62,000 nucleotides of DNA, taken from NCBI GenBank assembly GCA_015680685.1, contig MNCI01037842.1, positions 562,585 to 624,584 of the forward strand. The letters are read 5' to 3'. Shown piece after piece: positions 11,965-21,899 of this stretch (position 1 is its first letter; every line of letters starts with the position of its first letter). The position numbers and the translations under genes are program-made. Origin of the DNA: Gnetum montanum (lineage: Eukaryota > Streptophyta > Gnetopsida > Gnetales > Gnetaceae). Under the pieces are notes generated by a model. That model saw only the letters and a program-made list of their open reading frames with translations. It searched no databases and was not told the origin of the DNA.

Positions 11965-13150
11965 TTAGGTACTAGTGGTTAACCAAATTGGCAAACTCAT
12001 TGCCATCTAGATTAGCAAGCTTGAAGGGTCCATTTTCATATGCCTTAGTGACTAAGAAAGGCCCTTACTAGTTGGCTAAGAATTTGTCTATGGGATTGTG
12101 GAGAACCTTGAGGACTAGGTCCCCTTTCTTGATTAGACATTGATGTTGATTATGCTTTTGTCATTGCTTCTCTTGGTACCATTCAATGCGATCAAATGTT
12201 TGGATGTGCTCCTCCTCTATGGAGTTAAGGTCGATAGTTCTGAACTTGTTGTTCTAAAATTGATCAATGAAGTTCGAGAGGATCATGCAGAGCTATGGGA
12301 CCTGCAATTCAAGAGGTAACACTACTTTAGACCTGTATACAAGACTATAAGAAATTTTACTTGTCATAGTTCTACATGTTATGTAGTAGGCCCATAGTGC
12401 ATAGACTAGTTGTTCATGCATCATTGCTTGCTATTGTTAAGCATCCTCTTTAGAAGGTTGACAATGATCTTGTTTGTAGCATTTGCTTGAATAGTTACCT
12501 AAGGGTAGTATGGTGATGAGAAAGAGTGTTTGATGCCAAGGTTTTCACAGAAGTATTTGATTTCTGCACTACAAAATTGTGGCCTATTGTCTATGACTAT
12601 AGTCATGGGGAGTCCAAATCAGGTCACTATGTTGTCAAGGGTGAATTTGCCAACTTATTGGGATGTTGTCTTCCTAAGGGGAATAGCTTCAACCCACTTT
12701 CTAAAAAACTCAGTTGCAGTAATGATGAAGTTGTGTCCTGCCTAAGACTTAGGCATTATAGGCCCTATGATGTCTAACCCCCAATGTTAGATTGGCCATG
12801 TGATCTGTGTAATATGTAGCTTTGTAGGTGGCACATGCATTAGGTTTCCATGCCATTGACACATGTTGCATATCCTAATCTTGGAGATGTAATCATGCTC
12901 CCTGTAAGGCTAGTAATAGCTTAGACATTTTATTTTTGCTACCATTACCCTAGGAGCTATATGAACCCCACATAGTCCTTCATAGAATTGGTCAATGATC
13001 TTTTGTGCTTCATTACCACTAATGCAACTTAATAGTATTCCATCATAGGATCTATGACATAAGGTGCTATCACCTACAAGGATGTACTACCATGATCATT
13101 TTTGTAGTATGTCCTTTTGAGTAGATGTTAAGTTTTATGGGGGCTCTTCC
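11965..13150 (-). pseudogene. Integrase domain of the family B pol
   Basis: The zinc-binding region (about 13100-12850) shows H-x-H-like and 'CNMCQWHG' elements. The catalytic core shows 'WGLDIIGPIMPKS' (first Asp, about 12780) and 'MTIVIDNRPQF' (second Asp, about 12600-12570), followed by the 'NLGIKHSFSSPYYP' block. The C-terminal part ends with 'KKGDLVLKVLHNP...GPFLVTKAYENGPFKLANLDG' (split here by sequence I do not write out), a layout common to Tat and Athila integrases. I see no chromodomain after it. The reading frame is interrupted by stops, so no active enzyme is expected. Confidence 0.8.
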
Positions 13151-15430
13151 TATTGGAGGCATGCCTTAATATCATTATACCATTCTTGGGTGTGAGATGT
13201 ACTTATGGATGTGATGCTTTTTGTGTGAGTTATAGGTTTAGTGCAATCCACTATTTAAGTAGAGAAAGTAAAGAACATGTTTGGTGCTATGCTTAAGGCT
13301 AAAGTAGTTAGTGCGTTAGCTATGGTGTTTTCATTGTGGGGGATATGTTGGACATATATGCTTGCAAAGTTTTTAAGAAAGTGTTTTTCTAGATCACAAT
13401 AAGGTTATAGATGTTATGCTTTACAAGAAAAGATGTTTGTGACTTGGATAATAATGAGCTGTGAATCACCTCAGGCTACTATGATTTGGATTCCTAACTC
13501 TTGAGCTACTAAGATGCCTCTAAGGAGACCTTCGTACTCCACCATGTTTTTTGTATAAAGAAATGCCAAGTGGTATGTGAAGGGTTAAATCTCCCCAGAG
13601 GGAAATGTGATAATAGCTGGGGCACTACCACCATGTGTGGTTGAAGCATCTTTAAAGTTTAAAACATCCTCAAAACTTGTAGGTACTTGAATTATACTAC
13701 TAACATTCTCATTTAGGAATTTTGGATCTATTGTTGCTTCATCATCTATGGGTGAAGCTGTGAGTTGTGCAACTATTTCTTGACCTTTTATTGATGCTTG
13801 CGCTATGTAGTGTAGGTCAAACTCCATGGTTATTGCCTTTCATCTTGCTATTCTACTACTTTCATATATGATTTTTGTAATAGCCCTAAGTACATTGCTC
13901 TTGTAGATGACATTGACTTGATTGTGGAAAAGGTGGTGTCTCCATTTTCTAAGTGCAAAGAGCAGGGTGAGATAGTTTTTCTCCACATCATTATATTCTA
14001 CCTCGTGCTACTAGCACATGGCTTAGGTAGTAAATAGGAACCTCGAAGTCATCATCTCACTTTTGAAAAAGTATGGAAGCGATGGATGTGTCTAATGTTG
14101 CAAGGTAGATATAGAAAGGTTTATCTCTTTGCGGAAGATAGACTATTGGAAGTTGAGCTAGCTCCTTTTTCAGGCTATCAACTACCTCTTGGCATTGAGC
14201 TGTCTAGTCAATGTTGATTCATTTTTTGAGCAGATGTTGCATTGGTTGCAACTTATTAGTCAACCTTATGATAAACCTACGTATTAATTGTATCCTACCT
14301 TGTAACCTACATAACTTCTTAAGGTTTGCTGGTGGTGCCAAGTTGGTGATAACCTTGACCTTGTTGGGGTCTACACATATTCCTATTTTTGATACCACAA
14401 ATTCTAACATGTGATAAGTTTTGATGCCATAGACATACTTTTTAGGGTTAAGCCTAAGTACATGTCTATGATAATGTGTGAGGACATGGTCCAAGTCATT
14501 CGTGTGGTCATGAGCCATTTCAAACTTAACTACAATGTCATCAGTGTAATCATTGAGAAATTCTAAAACATAGTTACTAAAGATGTATGTCATTGCATGC
14601 TGATATGTTTCTCCCATGTTCTTTAGTCCAAAGGAAATCATTGGATAAAAAAATGTGCCCTAAGGGGTTATGAAAGTAATGGTAAGATGGTGCTATAAGT
14701 TGATGCGAATTTGGTTGTACCTCGAGAACCCATCCATGAAGGACAACAAGGCATGATCAACCATAGTATCAATGAGTTGGTCAATACTAGGCAATGGAAA
14801 ATCATCTTTAATGGTTTCCTTGTTTAGGTCTCGGAAGTCTATGCAAATGTGTATACCTCCATTTTTCTTGGGGACAACTATGATGTTTAAAACCCAATCT
14901 ACATAGTCAATTGCTTGGATGAAACTATCTTTTTAAAGCTTAGTGATCTCATCATAGATGGTCAACATGACCTCTAGCTTGACTTTATAAGCCTTTTGTT
15001 TAACTATTTTAGCACATGGATCTAAGATAATGTTATTCTGTATTATACGTGGTTCTAAGCCTAGCATGTCTTTGTAATACCATGCAAATGCCTTGACATT
15101 GTCGCTAAGGACATTATAGATGCTTTGTTTGATTTGAGACTCTAGTAAGGAACTAAGTTTCAATGTTTTTGCCTCACCTTTGCATGTTATTATAGAAACT
15201 TCTATGAGGGGATCCTCAGTCACATCACCTGCTTCTATGTCTAGTGCTCAAACTAGATGTTTTGGCCAATCTAGTAACATCTCTAGGGATGCTATGTTGG
15301 TGTCATAAGGAAGTAGTTTAAAGTCCAAAAGTTTTATGTTTATGTGTCTCATGAGTTTTCCATAAGGTGTAGTTAAGGCTAAGAGTGAATGAAGACCCTC
15401 ATATACATTCATTTTTCAAGAGATCTTGCA
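11965..15430 (-). pseudogene. pol: Pol of a Tat-type Ty3/gypsy element (RT, RNase H, second RNase H, INT)
   Basis: Minus-strand translation with several stops and frameshifts gives a full pol order. From the 5' side: a pre-RT linker (15223-14933); RT (14935-14210) with 'VVPKKNGGIHICIDFRDLN' and active site YTDD (14548-14537); a Ty3 RNase H (14210-13830); a tether ending 'EFDLHYIAQASIKGQ' (13827 onward); a second RNase H-like domain (about 13680-13400) with 'MVEYEGLLRGI' and 'GDSQLII'; then integrase (13130-11965). The second RNase H after the Ty3 one is the hallmark described for the plant Tat lineage. Pol would copy element RNA and insert the DNA. PR and gag continue at 20768-24550 beyond an insertion. 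Stops in every domain make it inactive. Confidence 0.85.
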
Positions 15431-15639
15431 AAATAATGACAAAGATGTCAAATGGTACTTGTTTTAATAAAGAAAAATGCATAAAATAGGGAAGACAATG
15501 CTATGAAAATTAACTATGTAGTATCTAAAGTGATATACATATATATATTTTATTATTTTTTATGTTCTTTTCCACAGCCTCAGTTAGTCACAGAATTACC
15601 AGTTTAAGGTCATAGCAAACCATAGACTATGCGTGGGAT

Positions 15640-16200
15640 GTAAGTCTAAGAAAAGCTTGAAAGGTTTGAATGTGGGGCCAAGCTGAATGTTCATTGGACA
15701 AGTAGAGAAAATGTAAAAAAATTTCTAATTGTAAGAAATTGAAAATGTTAGAAAATTTTTCTAACTTTAGGTGTTACGCTGCATGGGACATGGGATGTTT
15801 TGGATTATGTGTGGGACATGGGGCTTTCTATGTTATGCACACCCATGTTACGCATGAAACATGGGACATCCCAAAAGGGTGACATGTCAGTTGCCCTAAA
15901 GGGTATAAATAGAGGCTTTACCCATGGTAAAGTTGTCATTTTTACTGTTAGAGCCAATAGTCATTCAAGCATAGTACGGACAAGGTAGAGTGTATCAACC
16001 ATAGGGCATGACAACAGGAGAGCTAGAGCATGACAACAAGAAGATGGCAAGTACGAGTAACTGTAGACACCTTGGCCTCGCTAATGTTGATGAAGGCGAG
16101 TGCACCTTGCAGCATCTTCCCAGGGCATGCATTGAAGAGCACCAAGAGATGTCATCTACTAGGTAGGCTATCACATTGCACTTATGTTCTTTTTTTTTTC
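15640..16200 (+). repeat. Duplicated promoter segment, copy 1
   Basis: It shares with 16640-17070 the series TATAAATAG(A/G)GG, 'ttaccc..ggtaaa.ttgtcattttt', 'ctgttagagccaa', and further on 'cttcc(c/a)a(g/a)ggca..c.ttga(a/g)gagc' and 'cta(g)gta(g/a)g..a(t/c)cac'. The two copies are offset by about 870 bp. They could be LTR-derived or a local tandem duplication. Confidence 0.65.
15904..15915 (+). promoter_or_regulatory. TATA box, copy 1
   Basis: TATAAATAGAGG, a strong plant-type TATA box on the plus strand, sits at the same relative place as the one at 16774 in the duplicated segment. Confidence 0.55.
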
Positions 16201-16224
16201 TTCCATGCTATCACACCCCCATCA

Positions 16225-16610
16225 TAGTAGACTATAACAATGTAATAATGTAAGTTGCTAGTTTAAGATCTTAGGGGATGGTAACAATGTAATAATGTAA
16301 TTTGGAATTGCCAGTTTAAAGTCTTAGAGAACTACCAATAATGTAAAGTTTGTAAGTTAAAATTGCTAGTTTAAGATCTTGGTGGACCATAACAATGCAA
16401 AATCATAGTTTAATATTGTCAGTTGAAGGTCATAGTGGACCATAACAATGTAATAATGTAATTTGCTAGTTTAAGATCTTAGCAAATTGTAATAATGTAA
16501 TAATGTAATTTGGAATTGCTAGTTTAAGGTCTTAGCAGACCACCAATAATGTAAGTTTTGTAAAATTACTAGTTTAAGGTCTTGGTGGACCATTAACAAT
16601 GTAAAATTTG
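16225..16610. repeat. Array of short palindromes (array 2)
   Basis: About seven units of period ~50 bp each contain 'gctagtttaaggtcttagcagacca' in varied form followed by 'taacaatgtaataatgtaa'. Cores with intact arms are GGTC-ATAGTG-GACC (16428-16441), GGTC-TTAGCA-GACC (16528-16541) and GGTC-TTGGTG-GACC (16578-16591). Other units have lost one arm. A single related core lies at 15608-15621. Confidence 0.8.
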
Positions 16611-16639
16611 TAAAGATGAAGTAAAAATTTCAATGGACC

Positions 16640-17070
16640 CACTTTCTACACTATAGTTGAGCACTACGCTACAGCAGGGACATGCTACGCTACAGTAATG
16701 TTATGCTACACGGGCCAAGGTTGTTCTGCGTTACTTAGGACATGAGAGTGATAGTTGTTTTTACTGTGTTGGCTATAAATAGGGGATTACCCCTTGGTAA
16801 ACTTGTCATTTTCATTGTTAGAGCCAACACCCAGAGCATAGCGTGGTTGAGCAGAGAGATAGCATAGCAATCTTAGCATAGAAGTTGATATAGCTAATTC
16901 ACCCAAGTTTGAAAGTAGGCAATGGCGTGCAAGAGCGAATGTAGGCTTTAGGGGATTGCCAACTTAGACAAAGTAGGGCGTACTCTACGATCCCCTTCCA
17001 AGGCACACGTTGAGGAGCGGTAGGAGGCTCCATTTTCCTAGTAAGTCACTACACTATGCTTGTTTTCATT
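16640..17070 (+). repeat. Duplicated promoter segment, copy 2
   Basis: Second copy of the segment described at 15640-16200. Upstream of its TATA box lie 'gctacgctacag' words (16657-16700), the same vocabulary that builds hairpins in the family B LTR U3 regions. It is the nearest promoter-like sequence to the plus-strand ORF that starts at about 17543. Confidence 0.65.
16774..16785 (+). promoter_or_regulatory. TATA box, copy 2, upstream of the antisense ORF
   Basis: TATAAATAGGGG on the plus strand, about 770 bp before the first Met of the ORF at 17543. It is likely the promoter for that unit; the distance would require a long leader or a leader intron, which I cannot place. Confidence 0.5.
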
Positions 17071-17542
17071 ATGTAGTTTATCAAGTTAGGTCACCATCGT
17101 AGTCATTGTTTTGGTTGTCATGATCGTCATTGTGGCTACGCTACAACTATTGTAATTGCTGTTGTTTTCATTTTGGCCATTGAGCCATGGCTATCACCAC
17201 TTTAGCTGTAATAGCCATGGTAGTTGCTACACTATGGTTGTGTGTGGTACCCCCTGGCCATAATTGTTAGGAATGGTCACTATGTTATCGTAGGGGTTTG
17301 GGCAGTGTAGCGCATGCTCAACATAGTGTACCACCTTAGAGGGGATTTTTGGTTGCCAAGTTTTTTATGCAGCATAGTGTATGCATAGCATAGCATAACA
17401 TGTGCCAGTAGAGGAGGAGGTTTCCTTTTGTTCATATTTTATTTTTTTATTCTTTTATTTTTTCTACAACTAATGCTTCTTCATGTGATTGAAAACCTCC
17501 CACCTTAAGTGGGATCCTAGGTAGGTTGTTAAGGTTGATGTT

Positions 17543-18448
17543 GTGCCTAAACTTCTTCTAGAGGTAGTCAAGTTACCTTATCATATATATGAGGAAATAA
17601 GTAAATGTGCATTGTACTCGACACACTCCTTGTGGGAGTGTTGGTGTGTGAATGAGGACCTCCGGAAGAGGGTGCAAAAACTTGAGAAGGAGAAGGCTAA
17701 CCAAGCCACTCAATTGGAGGACCTTTTGTCCAAAAATGAATTTTTATTAGCTCATGACACTCGCAATGGTAGTTGGCGTATGGCTATGATTGACTATGCA
17801 AGATACTGGACAACTGTATGGAGTAAGAATGAGGCCACTCATGAGATTATTGAATAATGCATGCAAATGGACTTATTGGCCCAGAAGAACTAGGACTGGA
17901 AGGACTATAGTGCATAGGTGTACAAATGGGGGTAGACACAAAAGAACCATAAGCACATGTACAAGATGGAATGTGTCACTTATCATAAATAATATAGTTG
18001 CATACTCATAAGCTATTCCTCAATGACATTGGTGCTTCTAGGGCCTACGAAAAGTTCATGCAATAGTGGTGGTCAATGAGTCTTCTGAAAGAGAAATGAC
18101 CTTACCTTCCAGGGAGACCACCACCGCCACCTTTTCTCTAGGACCACCTAGATGGACAGTTGTGGAGAAAAGGAAAGTTGCGGCAAGCATTGATCTGGGA
18201 GATGAAAATTGAGCAAACCTCACCGAGGAGGAGATCCTACAATGTCTAGCAGCTAACATGGATAAGATACCCTCCAAAATGGATGTAGGGCCATCTCAAG
18301 TTAGTTACTCTTTATTGTATCATAGTTTATTTTATGACAGCCTAGTTGTAGTTTGATTTATTATTTTTTTCTTTTCCTTATCCAAGATTTGAATGAAGGT
18401 GTAGGGCCAAGTGGCACAAGAAATGGCAATGCTGATGAAGACTTGTAG
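17543..18448 (+). pseudogene. Plus-strand ORF with apparent intron, antisense to the host element
   Basis: The first open part (17543-17857) has a coiled-coil stretch 'EDLRKRVQKLEKEKANQ', then 'MIDYARYWTTVWSKN'. Reading continues in other frames: about 18063-18299 gives 'SEREMTLPSRETTT' and, after a TGA, 'ANLTEEEILQCLAANMDKI', ending 'MDVGPSQ'. An intron-like gap follows (GTTAGT at 18300, a pyrimidine-rich end near 18365-18385). The frame then resumes with 'DLNEGVGPSGTRNGNADEDL' and a stop at 18446-18448. The 3' splice site reads CCAA|GATTTG, consistent with an original CAG changed by one G-to-A. I recognise no family. It may be an accessory antisense ORF of a Tat-type element or a captured host gene. 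Stops and shifts make it a pseudogene. Confidence 0.5.
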
Positions 18449-18609
18449 CATGGAAGAAATTTAATTTTTTGTGAACATTATTGTATGGACTGAAATTAAA
18501 TAAAAAGCATAGTGTAAAAAAATTATTTTATTTTAGTTAATTTGTTATTTATTTATTTTTATTAATGTGTTTGGGCCCCTTGAGGGCCTCTTGTTTTAGT
18601 TTTATGCCA

Positions 18610-18950
18610 TTTTAGGCCACGGTAATAGTTTAAGGTCATTTTGGACCATTACTTAGTGATAATGTTTTTAATTTTTTTTTGAGAAGTGAAGTTTCCAATT
18701 TTAGGCCTTAGCAGGCCATGATGCTAGTTTAAGACCATTCCGAGCTATTGCTAGTTTTAGGCCATTTCGGGTCGTGGAAATAGTTTAAGGCCATTTCTGG
18801 CCATGGCAATAGTTTAAGGCCATTTTGGGCCATGGTAATGGTTTAAGGACATTTTAGGCCATTGCTACTTTTAGGCTATTTTAGGCTGTGGCAAAATTTT
18901 AAGGCCATTTCGGGCCATGGAAATAGTTTAAGGCCATTTCAGGCCAGGCG
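18610..18950. repeat. Array of short palindromes (array 3)
   Basis: About ten units, partly at a 29-bp period, contain 'atagtttaaggccatttcgggccatgg' in varied form. Intact cores include GGTC-ATTTTG-GACC (18634-18647), GGCC-TTAGCA-GGCC (18704-18717), GGCC-ATTTCT-GGCC (18789-18802), GGCC-ATTTTG-GGCC (18818-18831), GGCC-ATTTCG-GGCC (18903-18916) and GGCC-ATTTCA-GGCC (18932-18945). The arms are mostly GGCC here and GGTC/GACC in arrays 1 and 2. Confidence 0.8.
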
Positions 18951-18954
18951 GTAG

Positions 18955-19195
18955 ATAATTAATGCAAGCAACAACCATGATGTAAATGGTGGACATAATG
19001 TAAATAGTAGACATGATGCAAATGCAAGCAGTAGACATGATGTAAAAAATTAAAACAATGTAAACAGTGATCATGATGCTAAAAAATGAACATAATGTAA
19101 ACAGTGAATGTGATGCTAAAAATGAACATAATGAAATAGTGAATGGGATGCTAAAAATGAACATAATTTAAATAGTGAAAATGATGCTAAAATTA
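18955..19195. repeat. AT-rich tandem repeat
   Basis: A unit of about 30-36 bp built from 'aaaatgaacataatgtaaacagtgaatgtgatgct' in varied form repeats about six times. It directly follows array 3. Confidence 0.7.
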
Positions 19196-19242
19196 AGATG
19201 GAAGGAGATAAAAAATGTTAAAGACAAGCCTTTATGGAATTG

Positions 19243-20767
19243 AATTATGTAGCAACCAAAAACCTCGACAGTTGGAAAAATGCTAAAGGGCCATCGACCG
19301 CTGGACAATCTTGACCCCGTCTCCGCTAGAGGGTCGTGTTGGTTGGGACGGAAATGGGGCACCCTAAATAGTCTGGTCAATCAGATAGGGACTTAGTCAG
19401 TGTCTATATAACCTTTTGCAACATGTAATTTGAAAATGAGATTGGTAGCGTGAAGTAATGCTTAAATGCAAAACAAACAAGAAACAATGTAAAATGCAAT
19501 AGTAAATAGGAGATAATGTAAAAATACAATTAGAAAAATGCACCGCTTCGAAGCTATGACCTCGCTCTGTCAATATGGATACAATTGATTGCACAGCGTT
19601 GGGAAGTGTAGAGATTTTGAGAGTAACCAAGATGTGTAGAGCAAGAGTGTTGTGTGCTTGAACGTAGACTCTAGTGTTAACAATGCAAAGTTCTACCAAG
19701 GTGGTAGAAAAGAACAGAACAAAATGCCAACTAAGAATGCTAACTGTTTACAATGTCAAAATAGAAAGCTTACAATGCTAGAGAATGCTAGAGAGCCAGA
19801 AGATTTAGAGGGTGAGCCAGAGGATCATTTAAGCATCGCTCATTGGGGTATTTATAGGACCAAGGGCAAGTGAAAGATGTGGTTTGAACGCCACGTGCCT
19901 TGGGCCTATGCTGACCTGTCTATGCTGCACGTGCCTGCATGACCATTGGGAGAGCCTACCACACCATAATTATGAGCCTGCTGCACCATAATTACACTGT
20001 CAGAGTAACAGTGCAATTAGGTGGGGTGCATTAATTTCACGTAATTGCTCACTACGTCTTTCCATGCTTTGTAGCGTACCATTTAACATAGTGTAGCATC
20101 CTGTCATGTTGTGCTATGCTATGCAGTGTAGCGTAGCTACTGGTTTGAGGCAAAGAATTTTCGCTATGTTTTTTTGCATGCATCATAAACCTTTGTGGTG
20201 TTGAGACTGCTAGTTGCATATTCGCTACGCTATGCTACACTACGGAGCATATCATAGCATAGAAACTGTCCTTAGTCGTAAAAACATCACCAATCTACAA
20301 ACTTTTCCTTTTTCACTATGAAACTTGCGAACTTGTTGATCTTTCCCTTTGAGATGCCTTCTATCAACTTCTGCAGAATTGCTATGCCTTGCTGCACCAT
20401 GTAGCTAAGTGTAGCATAACAGCAAACATGACCTAATTTTGGCCAAGTTCACCACTTTCTGATGGAAGGAGACATTGCTGAAGGACTTGGAGTCGGCTGA
20501 GGGGATTGATTGTCCAACTTTAGTAATGTTGTGCTATGCTGCGTAGCACACCATAGTGTAGCATTACACTTTTGTAAATGTCTTCTAAATTTTTCTACGC
20601 TATATGGCGTAGTGTAGTGTAGCAAGAATCCTTGACTAGAAAACTTGCTGAAGTGGACAGTCTGAAGATTAGAGCATCCATCTCCTGAAGAACTGCCATA
20701 ACACTGCATGATTTGCAAAGACCTGGTGAAGCAAGAATGTCTCTGAATTTTGGGGTGTTTCAAATTA
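19243..20767 (-). mobile_element. Solo LTR of family B with 5-bp target duplication
   Basis: The LTR spans 19248-20762 (1515 bp) with edges TGTAGCAACC and ggtgtttca, that is TG and CA ends on either strand. It is flanked by AATTA at 19243-19247 and AATTA at 20763-20767. A clean 5-bp duplication around a single LTR is the mark of a full element reduced by LTR-LTR recombination. No PBS block lies next to it, as expected for a solo LTR. The minus-strand TATA box (TATAAATACCCC) is at 19856-19845. It contains several degenerate CTATGCTA hairpins (20106-20135, 20221-20262, 20531-20560, 20593-20622). Confidence 0.85.
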
Positions 20768-21610
20768 GAGGTAATCTCTAATTACATAGTTGTTTCCTAA
20801 CTGATCGTGGGCTAGGTGAAGCATATGGCTGAGAGGCTTTGTTGTGCTATTCTTCTATGTCATTGTCTATTGTCTAAAAAGGAAACTTAGCCCATGTAGT
20901 TTTCTTATCTGAGTTGACATTTTTGGCTAGCTCATCAGTCATGTAAGGGGTTTCAATATGAACAGACACTTCATTCTCAGAGATCACTATCTCCAAACCC
21001 TACTTCAATGTTGTTTATGGTTTGGGTAGCTGCTTCATCACTGTAGATCACCACTGCCCTTCCTGTGTAGGGTAAGTGGATCTCTTGATGTATTGGTGAA
21101 GAGAAAATCCTTAATTGGGCTAACCATGACCTCGCCAAGATCAGGTTGAACCCAGGCATCTCTTCCACCACAATGAACATCGTTTTTGTGGGGAACTGGT
21201 CTCCTACCACAAAGTTAATGTGGATAGTTCCCTTTACCACCACACATTTCCCATTGAACAATTTCAGGAAGGAATTTGACATGGGATTGATTTGATCAAC
21301 CAATCCCAATTTGTCCACTATGGGAAATGAAATGACATTGGTAGCAACCCTATCATCAATGTGTACCCTTTAGATCTTGTACTAGCTAAGCCGAATTATG
21401 ATGAACATGGGTATTGTTGTCACTTGACCCTTTTTAGGGTCATCCTTAATGGACTTACCGTGAAATGTCAAGTGCACTAGCCACAGTTCTCCAGCTGTGA
21501 AGGGAAGCATGATAGCATGGATTACTTTCTCTTTAGCCAACATGTTTTCGTCAACTAGGATAGATGCTAACATATGAACCATGGCCTAAAAATGCCCTGT
21601 GAAAGTCATT
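20768..21610 (-). pseudogene. Aspartic protease (PR) region of the family B pol
   Basis: The clearest open part (20977-21318) matches a retropepsin C-terminal half: '(V)DKLGLVDQINPMSNSF', 'GTIHINFVVGDQFPTKTMFIVVE' in pieces, and 'FNLILARSWLAQL', which corresponds to the conserved 'YNAILGR.WL' block. Just upstream (about 21365-21330) the catalytic region reads 'IDDRVATNVISFPIV', where related proteins have a D-G/S-G-A core, so the active-site glycine is lost. PR cuts the Gag-Pol polyprotein. Gag lies immediately upstream on the same strand; RT lies beyond the 5.3 kb insertion. Confidence 0.75.
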
Positions 21611-21899
21611 ATTAGGTCATATAGGCTTAAAGTTGTGTTTCTTTTCTTCAGGGCCTGTTTGACTTGTGTACGGGCATTGAGAAATTCCTACCTACCATCT
21701 TTTTGTTTGCTAATCCTTTCCTCCTCTATTTTTACTAGAAGATGAATCTCCCAAGGGGGAGTGATTTTGGGCTGGCTAACTAGCTTTCTTGGCTCAACAG
21801 GCATTGATTGTGTATGTACACTACCACCAGCAATTGATGAAGAAGAGGTCATGAGGACTATAGACAAGGGGATAGGCTTAGGGCACCTAGTGTAGTGTG

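Larger units (their letters stand above)
15431..20767. other. Foreign block splitting pol between PR and RT
   Basis: In a normal gypsy element PR is followed within a few hundred bases by RT. Here PR ends near 20770 and the RT-side reading resumes at 15430. The 5.3 kb between them contain two TATA-bearing direct repeats, two arrays of palindromes, a plus-strand ORF, an AT-rich tandem array and a solo LTR. The palindromes match array 1 downstream of pol, so part of this block probably comes from the post-pol region of a related element that was inserted or rearranged. I could not find target duplications for the whole block. Confidence 0.6.

Noticed and set aside
12526-12777. Plus-strand open stretch of 83 codons
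   Set aside because: It is the antisense shadow of the integrase core on the minus strand.
18928-19164. Minus-strand open stretch with hydrophobic repeats
   Set aside because: It is produced by the AT-rich tandem repeat at 18955-19195.
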